Both the position numbers and the translations under genes were made by a program. Under the pieces are notes generated by a model. It saw only the letters and a list, made by a program, of their open reading frames with translations. It was not told where the DNA came from and made no database searches. Positions 1 to 7,449 of a stretch of 64,000 bases of DNA are shown here, one piece after another. The first letter of the stretch is position 1. Each line of letters opens with the position of its first letter. This DNA is from JAEYXS01 sp943367715 (GTDB lineage: Bacteria; Verrucomicrobiota; Verrucomicrobiia; Limisphaerales; JAEYXS01), in contig CALRJY020000002.1 in the NCBI GenBank assembly GCA_943367715.1, positions 1-64,000 of the forward strand, in the 5' to 3' direction.

Positions 1-51
1 CGGACCAAACCCTCGCCAGCCACTCCAAAACCTCCGTCATTACAACGAAGG

Positions 52-214
52 GAGACGCTCTGAAAAGAGGGCTTGGGGTGGCTGCGCAGGAGAAACCGGA
101 TGGGGCTAGGCGCGGCGAGAGAGCGTATCAAATAAAGATACGTGATCGAACCGCAACGACGCCCCAGCCGGTTTCCACCAGCAGACGCCTCAAGACATCT
201 TTTCAGATCGTCTC
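52..214. repeat. 163-nt near-palindrome (large imperfect hairpin)
   Basis: Two arms of about 78 nt (52-129 and 137-214) are imperfect reverse complements, separated by the 7-nt loop AAATAAA. Both arms, read inward, begin GAGACG and end CGTATC, and share TCTGAAAAGA, GAAACCGG and TGGGGC blocks. By hand alignment roughly two thirds of positions pair, with one compensating gap in each arm. No coding frame explains it. It could be a miniature inverted-repeat element or a structured RNA; no terminal duplication or transposase was seen. Confidence 0.7.
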
Positions 215-1101
215 TAGGAACTATTTCAAAGAACAATGAAACCATCCGACCCCTGTGAAGTATCGTTTCCTCCCTCCCTACGATTGAGAGTTCAAATTCA
301 GCGTAAGTCCAAAACCCGGCCGGTTCCGCAGTGGCTACTGGAGATTCCCCGGTCTCGTCTAACCTAGACTGACCGACGTCCCGTTCCCCTCTCCGGCTTA
401 CGGACCCTGATCCATACGCCCGATACACCCACATATCCTGCAAGATCTGGTGGGGCATCGCTGCCGCGATGCCCTGACCTTTTCCGTCAAGGCACCGTGA
501 TAGGTTCTCACCCACTCACATCTCCATAATGGTTCCATAAGGACCGTCACCTCCCCGCCAACGCAGGACATAACAATGCATTACATCACATCAATATGTT
601 TGATGACTTGGGATTCGCCAGTGGCTACCGCTCCGAAAGAGCACAACCACCGTTCTACCCGTCCTTTACCAGCAGCGAGCTGCCAGCAATGAAAACCATA
701 CGAAACCACCGTCAAATTACAAACAAAAAAACACCACAAACCGCCCCCTTCTCGCAACAAATTGAACCACAATAAATTACAACCGAAGATTCGCAGTGAT
801 TGACACCGCGCCCCATGCCGCTAGGTCGGGGTTGCGCCTTATTCATCGTAGCGCAGACTGGCAGTCTGCTGTGTCGCAGGTTGGCAACCTGCGAGCCATA
901 GGCACCCGCCCATCGCCTCCTGTTTCGGCATACGGACGCTCGCCTTCACTTCCCTCCCGTTCCCCCTGGGAAATCCGGCTCGACAGCCAACCAAACCTGA
1001 TTAAATTCCCTCCACCAAGATGAACCTCCCAACCCGAACAACCGCCGAGCTTAACCGCAACCTGCGGTCTAACGCATCTTAGGCCTTGCTCACGCACTGT
1101 C
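215..1101. other. No convincing gene; spacer before the small-gene array
   Basis: Short open frames exist on both strands (for example 581-772 minus and 843-1112 minus), but their translations are low-complexity or cross the twin hairpin at 853-892 and look non-coding. The only structured parts seen are that twin hairpin and a short motif at about 1045-1080 that recurs before the gene at 3550. Confidence 0.5.
853..892. repeat. Twin hairpin dispersed repeat
   Basis: Two adjacent hairpins have 7-bp perfect stems and the same GGC loop: GCAGACT-GGC-AGTCTGC at 853-869 and GCAGGTT-GGC-AACCTGC at 876-892. When translated in one frame the element gives ADWQSAVSQVGNL, a string I recall from spurious proteins of PVC bacteria, which marks it as a dispersed intergenic repeat rather than coding sequence. 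Only one copy was seen in this window. Confidence 0.7.
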
Positions 1102-1491
1102 ATGAATGACAATGACTGCCTCGATTTCGTTTCGGCGATGGGCGATGAGTTTGCCGATGTTCTCCAGTCTGTTTCGGCCGACGTTTCCGGTGCGGATGTT
1201 TACTCCGTCGTTAGCGCCGTATCGCGAGCCCGCCTTTCTCCCGCGCTTCTTGCCAGTTTCCGCTCAGAGCAGATCGAGCAGCTCCGTATAGGGTTTGTCA
1301 GCTATTTTGAGGTCGCCAACGATGCTGTCACTCACGAGCAATCGCGACGGCGATCGCCCGCACCCTCGTGCGTTGGCCAGTCAACTCACCCATCGATGAA
1401 AACACCTAATCCTGCACCTTACCCCGACAATTTCCTGTCGGGGAGCCATCCATCGACTGGGGGGACGGACATCACGCTCCACATCTCGTGA
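1102..1491 (+). CDS. Small hypothetical protein, C-terminus reads into repeat
   Basis: The 129-residue product is not recognised. The first ~90 residues look like a real acidic small protein with alternating Val/Ser/Ala stretches. The last ~35 residues (from about nt 1380) are translated from the inter-gene hairpin element at 1376-1460, so the original stop codon may have been lost or displaced. There is no signal peptide or membrane segment. It is the first gene of the plus-strand array of short genes. Confidence 0.45.
   Translation: MNDNDCLDFVSAMGDEFADVLQSVSADVSGADVYSVVSAVSRARLSPALLASFRSEQIEQLRIGFVSYFEVANDAVTHEQSRRRSPAPSCVGQSTHPSMKTPNPAPYPDNFLSGSHPSTGGTDITLHIS
1422..1443. repeat. Inter-gene hairpin, copy 1 of a small family
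   Basis: A perfect 8-bp stem (CCCCGACA / TGTCGGGG) closes a 6-nt loop. The surrounding arms also pair: CCAGT at about 1376 with ACTGG near 1460, and CGATG near 1394 with CATCG near 1451. Related elements lie at 1882-1901 and about 2331-2351, each between two small genes. Confidence 0.6.
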
Positions 1492-1523
1492 GCTGTGTCA
1501 CTGAAGTTGAACTATCAGGCACT

Positions 1524-1868
1524 ATGCACCTTCCACCAGACCAGTTCTCACGCGATACTCTGGCCGCACTCTTAGAGTCAGAGCGGGACCGTCGCTTGCG
1601 CCAGTTGGAGGCCTTATTGAATCGGGAGCTTCAATCTCACCGCGAGCTTCCCGATTTCCAGCAACGTCTGTACGCCATTATCGAGGAACTTTCCCGTCTC
1701 GGTCATTTTCCCGGACCTTGGGAGTATGACACTGAGGTTGAGATTTGGGGTGGCCGGAGTTACATGGATGAGTCCGTTGAAGACGAGTTGCTGTTGCGCT
1801 CCGAATTTCCTCACGGCATCCGGCTGGCATGGAGAGATTATGAGGCATTGCACAAACCAGTGGGCTAA
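1524..1868 (+). CDS. Small hypothetical protein (114 aa)
   Basis: I do not recognise this family. The product is hydrophilic with no signal peptide. It has a charged helical N-terminal half (ESERDRRLRQLEALLNRE at residues ~15-32) and a C-terminal half with WEYDTEVEIWGG, a strand-rich pattern common in small immunity-like proteins. The start at 1524 was chosen over 1488 because the earlier one overlaps the preceding frame and the inter-gene spacer. A GTTGAAC heptamer lies 11 nt before this start. Confidence 0.6.
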   Translation: MHLPPDQFSRDTLAALLESERDRRLRQLEALLNRELQSHRELPDFQQRLYAIIEELSRLGHFPGPWEYDTEVEIWGGRSYMDESVEDELLLRSEFPHGIRLAWRDYEALHKPVG

Positions 1869-1881
1869 CCATACGCCCTGC

Positions 1882-1901
1882 CCCGGCAATTGCTTGTCGG
1901 G
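1882..1901. repeat. Inter-gene hairpin, copy 2 of the small family
   Basis: CCCGGCAA pairs with TTGTCGGG (8 bp with one G-T pair) around the 4-nt loop TTGC. It sits between the stop at 1868 and the start at 1918. A third, more diverged member is at about 2331-2351, between the genes ending at 2298 and starting at 2404. Confidence 0.55.
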
Positions 1902-1917
1902 TTGATCATTCACCCCT

Positions 1918-2298
1918 ATGGGATTCACCATCATAGACCTCGAAGACCAGCAGAAGGGCCTGTCCGTCAATTTCTGGAACTGGCGCCCCACAGTTGAACT
2001 CGTAAGGACCCTCGGTGTAGTGGATGCCGAGCGCATTGAGTTAATGCATGAGCAGTGCCTGGGTGTGATCATTACCGAAGCCGAGGCCCGCCAGATTGCC
2101 CGGGGATTGCAACAAGGCGTGTTGGCGGGACTGGAGGCTGGCGACCGGGTGCGTCTCGACCTCTCCACCACTTCCGATGCTGATGACGGCACGCTGCATC
2201 GTGATGCGGACTCCGATAAAAACTACCATGCAACGCGCGAGTGGTTGACGAAATTTGCTCAGTTTTGTAACGAGTGCCGAGGCTTTAGAGTTTTGTGA
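1918..2298 (+). CDS. Small hypothetical protein, immunity-like (126 aa)
   Basis: This soluble protein has no signal peptide. The segments VNFWNWRPTVELVR (residues ~17-30) and YHATREWLTKFAQFC near the C-terminus resemble, from memory, a family of short proteins found in poly-immunity arrays of PVC and myxobacterial genomes; that assignment is tentative. It may bind and neutralise a toxin, but no toxin gene is adjacent. GTTGATC lies 10 nt before the start codon. Confidence 0.65.
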   Translation: MGFTIIDLEDQQKGLSVNFWNWRPTVELVRTLGVVDAERIELMHEQCLGVIITEAEARQIARGLQQGVLAGLEAGDRVRLDLSTTSDADDGTLHRDADSDKNYHATREWLTKFAQFCNECRGFRVL

Positions 2299-2403
2299 CT
2301 ATGCCCAGAACGCCCAACCCTACACCCCGCCCCGGCTATTGTTTGTCAGGGAGCGATCTTTGACGGCTTCCGGTGATGAGACCGCCATACACACCAACCC
2401 TCC

Positions 2404-2742
2404 ATGCCACTCGAACTACACCTTGAGCGAGACCCGAATGGAAGGCGGCGCGCCCGGGTCGCCCCGCATTTGCTCCCCTTGTCTGAGTTCTTGGAGTCGG
2501 ACCTGCAAGGTTCGGTACCTTCGTGCGATGAAGTGTTACACCACGTCGCCGCAGTCGGTTCCCACTCGCAGGATCGATGGGAACGCATTGGCAACGCCTG
2601 CACGCTCACCCTGATTCACGACCAAGCCCGCATCGAGCACGATTACCTCCCAGACCTCAAATGCGTCATACCCCTATCCGATCTGGGAGAGGCCGTCAGT
2701 CGTTGGAAAGACTTTGTTCAGAATGAAATCCCCACAGCCTGA
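2404..2742 (+). CDS. YacL/UPF0231-like small protein (112 aa)
   Basis: The C-terminal pattern WERIGNACTL, a charged strand, then PLSDL and WKDFVQ recalls the enterobacterial YacL/UPF0231 family (about 120 residues, function unknown), where the equivalent blocks are WQRAGHEYTL and a terminal FVQ. The similarity is by eye only. The protein is cytoplasmic, without membrane segments. It sits in the small-gene array with about 100 nt of spacer before it, including a degenerate third copy of the inter-gene hairpin. Confidence 0.55.
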   Translation: MPLELHLERDPNGRRRARVAPHLLPLSEFLESDLQGSVPSCDEVLHHVAAVGSHSQDRWERIGNACTLTLIHDQARIEHDYLPDLKCVIPLSDLGEAVSRWKDFVQNEIPTA

Positions 2743-2764
2743 TGTCTGTTAAGCGCACCCGCTC

Positions 2765-3094
2765 ATGAACCCTCGTAATATAGGATGGTTTGTAGCTGGC
2801 AGCACGCTGGTCGTCTTGCTCCTATGCACGGTTCCCGGCGGTGTTGGTGAAAAGCCCTTTATCGACGCCTTCATGTATGCGGTTATTCCGTTCTGGGCGA
2901 TTTGGCACTGCCTCGTCGGTGGTGGCGATGTGGGATTGTGGTACGCCTTCGGTCAATTCCCACTTTATGGCGTGGTGCTGGCCCTCGGGTCTGGCTGGCG
3001 GCATAAAAAGCACCTTGCTCGTGCCTTGCTCGGCGCGCACTTGCTCGCCATCATCATAGCCGCTTACCTAAAATGGAGATTAACAAATGCTTAA
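2765..3094 (+). CDS. Small integral membrane protein (109 aa)
   Basis: Hydrophobic segments at about residues 6-24, 35-52, 62-77 and 84-103 indicate about four transmembrane helices. No family is recognised. The start follows the previous stop by 22 nt, and a GTTAAGC heptamer lies 10 nt before the ATG. There is no catalytic signature. Confidence 0.65.
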   Translation: MNPRNIGWFVAGSTLVVLLLCTVPGGVGEKPFIDAFMYAVIPFWAIWHCLVGGGDVGLWYAFGQFPLYGVVLALGSGWRHKKHLARALLGAHLLAIIIAAYLKWRLTNA

Positions 3095-3122
3095 TCAACC
3101 TGACATCTATTGACCCACTCCA

Positions 3123-3356
3123 ATGTCACACCCGCTATATCAACTTTTGCGCCGACTGGAGGATGCCAAGATTCACTTCACCCTCGCCCGCCATCGTGAA
3201 GACACCGTGCTCGTCACCCTCACGCTGGTAGGCGAGCGGGTGGAGATCGATGTCTTTGAGGACGGCCACATGGAAGTCTCGCGCTTTCCCGGCAGCGAAG
3301 ACATCGTTGGCGACGCAGAGCTAGTGGAGAAATTGATCAATGAAAACCGCGATTGA
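3123..3356 (+). CDS. Small acidic protein, immunity-like (77 aa)
   Basis: This compact soluble protein has two predicted strands around VGERVEIDVFEDGHMEVSRF (residues ~38-57) and a C-terminal helix. I recall closely similar short proteins annotated as hypothetical next to toxin-immunity genes in several phyla, so an immunity role is plausible but not shown. The spacing to neighbours is short (28 nt upstream). Confidence 0.65.
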   Translation: MSHPLYQLLRRLEDAKIHFTLARHREDTVLVTLTLVGERVEIDVFEDGHMEVSRFPGSEDIVGDAELVEKLINENRD

Positions 3357-3401
3357 ACCTGAGGACTTGGCTACTAACCCCACCAAATTGAAACTTTCCG
3401 A

Positions 3402-3493
3402 GGGCCAAAGGCCCGGCCTCATACCAGCATGGGGCACCGCCCCATGAAATAGCCTCAAAAAGACGCAGCGCTGTAAGCGCAATTCATGCGTCT
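3402..3493. repeat. Modular multi-hairpin dispersed repeat
   Basis: Three stem-loops follow one another. GGGCC-AAA-GGCCC is at 3402-3414 and CATGGGGC-ACC-GCCCCATG at 3428-3446. The third is at 3462-3493, where GACGCA pairs with TGCGTC around an inner GCGCT-GTA-AGCGC. Elements of this modular kind, with text like CCGGCATACC...GGGGC, are common between genes in Planctomycetes and Verrucomicrobia (recalled, not searched). No coding potential was seen. Confidence 0.7.
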
Positions 3494-3549
3494 AACCCTT
3501 GAACCCAACCACCATCCTGCGGTCTAACATCCGTTAGCCCCTGCACAGC

Positions 3550-3867
3550 ATGAAACATTTCACACCACTACTGCTCCTGCTGCTGCTCTGTGGCTGCATC
3601 GACCCAGTCACCGTCACCAAGGCCGGTCTTGATGCCAAAGCAGCCCAGCATGCTGGTTTCACTTTTCCCGATAAGACATATTACGTGGGCAGTGATGGTG
3701 GATATGACTACTTCGTAATTCGTCGCGGCATGGGCAACTCCGCAGATCGTTACCGCGTCCTTCAGACCGAGGGCGCGGTCACCAACCGCTTCCAGATCAC
3801 GAAAGACGAGACCCGCTGGCGCGGCTACGGCACCACCGTAATTGTGGGCCCGCTCGTTATCCCCTAG
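3550..3867 (+). CDS. Small lipoprotein (105 aa)
   Basis: The N-terminus MKHFTPLLLLLLLCGC is a lipoprotein signal peptide, with the lipidated Cys most likely at residue 16. The mature part has aromatic, strand-like stretches (TYYVGSDGGYDYFVIRR) and no known domain. The start is preceded by a CCTGCGGTCTAAC block also found before the gene at 1102, and GTTAGCC lies 10 nt before the ATG. It is likely anchored at the periplasmic face of a membrane. Confidence 0.7.
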   Translation: MKHFTPLLLLLLLCGCIDPVTVTKAGLDAKAAQHAGFTFPDKTYYVGSDGGYDYFVIRRGMGNSADRYRVLQTEGAVTNRFQITKDETRWRGYGTTVIVGPLVIP

Positions 3868-4178
3868 TTAATCCTCACCGCCCCCTAAAGCCATCGCTGA
3901 AACCAATGCCTGGAAGCGTCCCTCGGCGATTTCCCGAGTCATGGTGTGATTAAATCCGGGTGAGGCCATTACCACGAGTCCCGGCAGGGACGAAAGAAAC
4001 TTTCGCTACGCACCTATGCTCCCATCGACCGCTGAAATCACCGCCTCATTTCTTTCGTCCCTCCGGGACTTGCTCCGCCCCTTGTCTCACCCGCTTTTGA
4101 TCACCCCCAAGTCCCACCATCGTTTATCACCATTGACATCCTGGGCCCCCGTTGCTGAACTTTATCCCTCAGCCCGTT
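3868..4178. repeat. Gene-free spacer with an inverted pair of GTCCC-GGGAC repeats
   Basis: Two copies of a short element lie in opposite orientation at 3978-3999 and 4049-4070. Each has a GTCCC/GGGAC hairpin followed by GAAAGAAA, and the two are separated by about 50 nt. A further copy is at 38429-38448. The frame that crosses the second copy (4016-4408) is judged non-coding. Confidence 0.65.
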
Positions 4179-4607
4179 ATGCACATCATCCGGAGACTCA
4201 TCATCCTTGCCGCTGTTTTGGTGCTCTTGGTCATGGGCGCCCTCATTCTCCTTATCCAGCCCGGCGGCAGTGGCGTCCTCGCTTCGCTACGCCTGCCGGA
4301 TGGTTCCGAGTACATGGTCACCCAGCGCTGCAATTGGAGTCCCGAACCTTACACCGTCGCGTTCTACATGCGTTCTCCCGGCGGGTCGTGGGGCTGGTGT
4401 TATATTGACCACGAAGCCATGCGGTGGCGCAACGTCACCATGAAACACGACCCCAATACCGATGTCATCACCATCACTGAGAATGGCACCTGGCGGGCCT
4501 CATTGAACCGGCAACGCAGCACCTTCGCCCTCGGTGAAGTCACCCCAAAACGGGAGCTGCCCGCACCGCAATCGCAACAGGAGCCCGAGTTCCCCTTTCC
4601 ACGCTGA
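4179..4607 (+). CDS. Hypothetical protein with N-terminal membrane anchor (142 aa)
   Basis: A single hydrophobic helix at residues ~5-27 (IIRRLIILAAVLVLLVMGALILLI) is followed by a soluble domain rich in Trp and aromatic residues (WSPEPY, WGWCYIDHEAMRW) and a Pro/Gln-rich tail. No family is recognised. The start at 4179 was preferred to 4152 because it places the charged HIIRR segment directly before the helix. The protein is probably anchored in the inner membrane. Confidence 0.6.
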   Translation: MHIIRRLIILAAVLVLLVMGALILLIQPGGSGVLASLRLPDGSEYMVTQRCNWSPEPYTVAFYMRSPGGSWGWCYIDHEAMRWRNVTMKHDPNTDVITITENGTWRASLNRQRSTFALGEVTPKRELPAPQSQQEPEFPFPR

Positions 4608-4723
4608 GAGTTCAGCGATTACTACGTGAGCCAACCACGCACGGAATCGAACGGCCATCGAGCACCGAATCGAGCCGTTTGCTCTTGGCGCAAACGATCC
4701 CCTGAGTTCTATTTGTCAGACGG

Positions 4724-5095
4724 ATGATCCAAGTGAAAACTCGCACCTTAGCCATTGCTGTTGCGGTCCTTTCGACCGTGCTGGTCCTGTTGGGGTGGCG
4801 TCATTTTCAACAGCACCGACAGATCCAAACAGCAGCTTTTCTGACCCATCACTGCTGGTTTGCCCAAAAGCATTACATCGACGAGCCTCACCCCCAATTA
4901 CTCGCATCGCGTCTCGATTTCCTTATCACCGCTTACGAGTATCGCAGTCGGGTTTTAGATGGGTCGCCCTTGGCGGCAGACGTTGAGCGGGATTATCAGC
5001 GCACCCTGACGAACGCGGTTGCGCTATTCCGCCGGACATCTACCAATGACTTGGGGGATGACCCGAAAGTTTGGCTGAAACATTTTGCCCCCTAA
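4724..5095 (+). CDS. Hypothetical protein with N-terminal membrane anchor (123 aa)
   Basis: A transmembrane segment at residues ~8-24 precedes a mostly helical soluble part (residues 35-120) with His/Tyr-rich and acidic patches. No family is recognised. The next gene begins 12 nt after its stop, so the two are probably co-transcribed. Confidence 0.6.
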   Translation: MIQVKTRTLAIAVAVLSTVLVLLGWRHFQQHRQIQTAAFLTHHCWFAQKHYIDEPHPQLLASRLDFLITAYEYRSRVLDGSPLAADVERDYQRTLTNAVALFRRTSTNDLGDDPKVWLKHFAP

Positions 5096-5107
5096 CACTT
5101 CCACCCC

Positions 5108-5770
5108 ATGCCAGAACCGGAAGACATCGACGAGCCCCCTGAGGTGCAACGCCTGCAACAGATACTCACGCAAGTCATGATCTATCAGAGCACGCTGCCA
5201 GACGGACGCGCCGTGGAACTGGACGAATTGGCACGCGAAGGCGTCCTCTCCCCCGACGACCTTTCGTTCCTCACCTCCCACTCCGTCACCTACAAGCCCT
5301 ACCGCGTCTCCGCCCCTAACGCGCTTTACATGTTCCACCTGCCCACCTCCGATGGCTGCGTTTTCTTCAGCCCGCAAGGCCCGCTGCTAACCAGGCGCAG
5401 CACGCCCCTCGCCACCTTCGCCCCCATCGTGGCAGACTTCCTCAACTTGCCCGCGCCACAGGACCATCACTTGCTTGTTATCGATTTCACCGGGGATGAC
5501 GGAATGGGTATCGCCCCCGAAATGATTTGCTTCACCCTACGCAGCGCGGAATGGCGGCAGCGTCTCCCCGCCATCCGGAGTATCGCCGCCGAGTTTGGCT
5601 TTCACCCCTTTCAGGACGCCGAGGTCCAGCAGAACTGGTTGCTGACCTTTCGCACCCCTCTTAACGCCGCTCATAACACGACGGCCGTGATCGCCCTGTT
5701 GCATCGCGGCTGCGGCTTCACCGACGACACCGAGATCACCTATTCTTCCGGTGCCTTGGACGAGACCTGA
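5108..5770 (+). CDS. Hypothetical cytoplasmic protein (220 aa)
   Basis: This is one of the largest products of the small-gene array. It has no signal or membrane segment, an acidic N-terminus (PEPEDIDEPPEVQRL) and a mixed alpha/beta body. I do not recognise a family. It is tightly packed between neighbours: 12 nt after the previous stop, with another small open frame starting 2 nt after its own stop. Confidence 0.65.
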   Translation: MPEPEDIDEPPEVQRLQQILTQVMIYQSTLPDGRAVELDELAREGVLSPDDLSFLTSHSVTYKPYRVSAPNALYMFHLPTSDGCVFFSPQGPLLTRRSTPLATFAPIVADFLNLPAPQDHHLLVIDFTGDDGMGIAPEMICFTLRSAEWRQRLPAIRSIAAEFGFHPFQDAEVQQNWLLTFRTPLNAAHNTTAVIALLHRGCGFTDDTEITYSSGALDET

Positions 5771-5772
5771 TC

Positions 5773-5928
5773 ATGAAACCAAAAACTAAACTAGGGATCA
5801 CCGTTGCCTGCCTCGGAGCGATAGCTTTCGCCTGGCTCTGCCCCGCCGTAAGCCCGCAGAAAAAACAGTCCCAACGAATCAGCGGAGCGGTTAACAACTT
5901 CAAGCCATTCCCGGCGGTTTCAAAGTGA
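5773..5928 (+). CDS. Putative small exported or membrane protein (51 aa)
   Basis: This short frame starts 2 nt after the preceding stop and ends at a TGA at 5926-5928. The product has a Lys-rich start (MKPKTKLG), a hydrophobic stretch at residues ~8-23 and a basic C-terminus, as expected for a small anchored or secreted protein. The support is position and composition only; it could be non-coding spacer. Confidence 0.4.
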   Translation: MKPKTKLGITVACLGAIAFAWLCPAVSPQKKQSQRISGAVNNFKPFPAVSK

Positions 5929-5963
5929 CCGCCAGCATTTGCTGCAAGGCTGCCTCACCCACC

Positions 5964-6290
5964 ATGAAAATTTTCATTGCTCTCCTTGTGTTGGCCGCCT
6001 TGGGCTTGGGTTGCGGCCAGCCCTCGGGGCAGCCCCCATCCGCTCCCCGTCCCATGCCCCGCACCATCGCCAACTTTGGCAATATCACCACGAATATGAC
6101 CCTGCAGCAGGTCATGGATAAATTTGGCAAGTATGACCGTGCGATTGGCAGCGGCATCTTGTCTTACGAGTACGACCTTGCCGATGGTTCGACCGCACTT
6201 CTCAGCCCCGATTGGCCTTTCCAGCTAACGAACCGCATTCGAGGAATCAAATTTTACCAGAGAACCAATGCCGTCACCCTATTACCCTGA
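5964..6290 (+). CDS. Lipoprotein with SmpA/BamE-like domain (108 aa)
   Basis: The signal peptide MKIFIALLVLAALGLGC ends in a lipobox with Cys17. The mature part has the order short Pro-rich linker, NITTNMTLQQVMDKFGKYD, then LSYEY and DG. This is the small alpha/beta pattern of SmpA/OmlA (BamE-like) domains, where a G/N-M-T..QV..kfG motif precedes a strand. The assignment is by pattern. The start at 5964 is taken because it begins the signal peptide; the upstream extension from 5925 lacks one. Confidence 0.6.
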   Translation: MKIFIALLVLAALGLGCGQPSGQPPSAPRPMPRTIANFGNITTNMTLQQVMDKFGKYDRAIGSGILSYEYDLADGSTALLSPDWPFQLTNRIRGIKFYQRTNAVTLLP

Positions 6291-6347
6291 CAAAGTTAAC
6301 CAGCAGCCGCTGCATTTTTAGAAACTCAGCCCGTCAGGCAAAACCAC

Positions 6348-6863
6348 ATGACCACCGAATCCGCTTCCACCCGTAAAATCTACCGAAACCTGGGGACGAT
6401 TTTCGGTGCCGCCCAGTTCCTCCTTTTCGACCCCGAGATTGAAGCCGTCGTGTTCTCCGCCATCCAGGAGGAATTGGACGGTAAAAAGATCGAATCGGTC
6501 GTTGGCGAAGACTATTCCACCATTTTCATCACGCCCTCAACCACCCGGATCTGGGTGGAAACTCCCGCTGGCCAACGGGTCGAATACGACCAGATCGAGG
6601 ACGATATCCGCCAAAATCTAAAACGCATTGTCGTCCGTGCTTACTTTGTCTTCCTCGGTGAACAGCGCTCAGAAGTCTCCCTCAAGGAACTGCACGATAA
6701 CGGGCTGGAAGAGTTTAGCCCCGTTGACGGAGAAGATTACTCCCACATCATCAGCCTAAAGCGCAGTGATACCAGCATAGAAGTGCTACGCAGCAAGGGC
6801 CGGAAGGTCGCTTTCAACATCAGCGGCTGGCTGGTAGATAATGAAGAGGAAGAAGACGTTTAA
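6348..6863 (+). CDS. Hypothetical acidic protein (171 aa)
   Basis: The protein is soluble, strongly acidic at its C-terminus (VDNEEEEDV), and appears to contain two related halves: VVGEDYSTIFITPSTTRIWVE (about residues 51-71) and VDGEDYSHIISLKRSDTSIEVL (about 125-146). This suggests an internal duplication of a ~75-residue unit. No family is recognised. The next gene starts 6 nt after its stop, so they are probably co-transcribed. Confidence 0.6.
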   Translation: MTTESASTRKIYRNLGTIFGAAQFLLFDPEIEAVVFSAIQEELDGKKIESVVGEDYSTIFITPSTTRIWVETPAGQRVEYDQIEDDIRQNLKRIVVRAYFVFLGEQRSEVSLKELHDNGLEEFSPVDGEDYSHIISLKRSDTSIEVLRSKGRKVAFNISGWLVDNEEEEDV

Positions 6864-6869
6864 CCACTC

Positions 6870-7448
6870 ATGAAACTCCGCCCTTCTTTCGCCAGTCCCG
6901 CGATGACCTTTCCCAAGTCCCGGGCACTCACGCCCAACTTTACCGACGCTCAATCCCTCCCCGAGAAGACCAGCTCCATCGCCCTCGGTGTCCCCGGCCC
7001 CATCAACAAGTGGCGCACCGATTTCCTCTTCAACTACGATATCTTTCCCACCTCCATCATCCGCTATGAAGCCGAATGGATAACCGCCGGCCGCCCGATG
7101 CGCGTCGGCGACATCATCATCCAGCGCGCCATGATACCGCCCCTGATTGGCATCGGCCTCTGCCTCGAATTCGCCGTACGCATCTCCCGCCTGATCGATG
7201 AAGAAAAGCGCCTCGGCTTCGCCTACGAAACCCTCACCGGCCACGCCGAGCGCGGCATCTCCGAATTTTACTTCGAGGAACAAAACGGCTCGCTCAATTT
7301 CACAATCCACACCCATTCCGAACCTGGCCACTGGACCTCCCGCCTCGGCAAACACATAGCCACCCTTCCCTACCAAGCCTGGTGTACCCAACGTGCTCTG
7401 AACCACGTGAAACATCAGTTCCATCAAAACAATGGATTACCCATCTAA
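6870..7448 (+). CDS. DUF1990 family protein (192 aa)
   Basis: The block GFAYETLTGHAERGISEFYFE followed by a strand and then HSEPGHWTSRLGK matches the hallmark of DUF1990 (GFAYGTLPGHPESGEE-type), a domain of about 160 residues of unknown biochemical role found in bacteria and plants. The family is assigned by motif memory. There is no signal peptide. The unrelated membrane-protein gene downstream begins within a few nucleotides of its stop. Confidence 0.7.
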   Translation: MKLRPSFASPAMTFPKSRALTPNFTDAQSLPEKTSSIALGVPGPINKWRTDFLFNYDIFPTSIIRYEAEWITAGRPMRVGDIIIQRAMIPPLIGIGLCLEFAVRISRLIDEEKRLGFAYETLTGHAERGISEFYFEEQNGSLNFTIHTHSEPGHWTSRLGKHIATLPYQAWCTQRALNHVKHQFHQNNGLPI

Positions 7449-7449
7449 C

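Noticed and set aside
581..772. 63-codon minus-strand frame in the left spacer
   Set aside because: No recognisable feature, no neighbours in the same direction and no support beyond openness.
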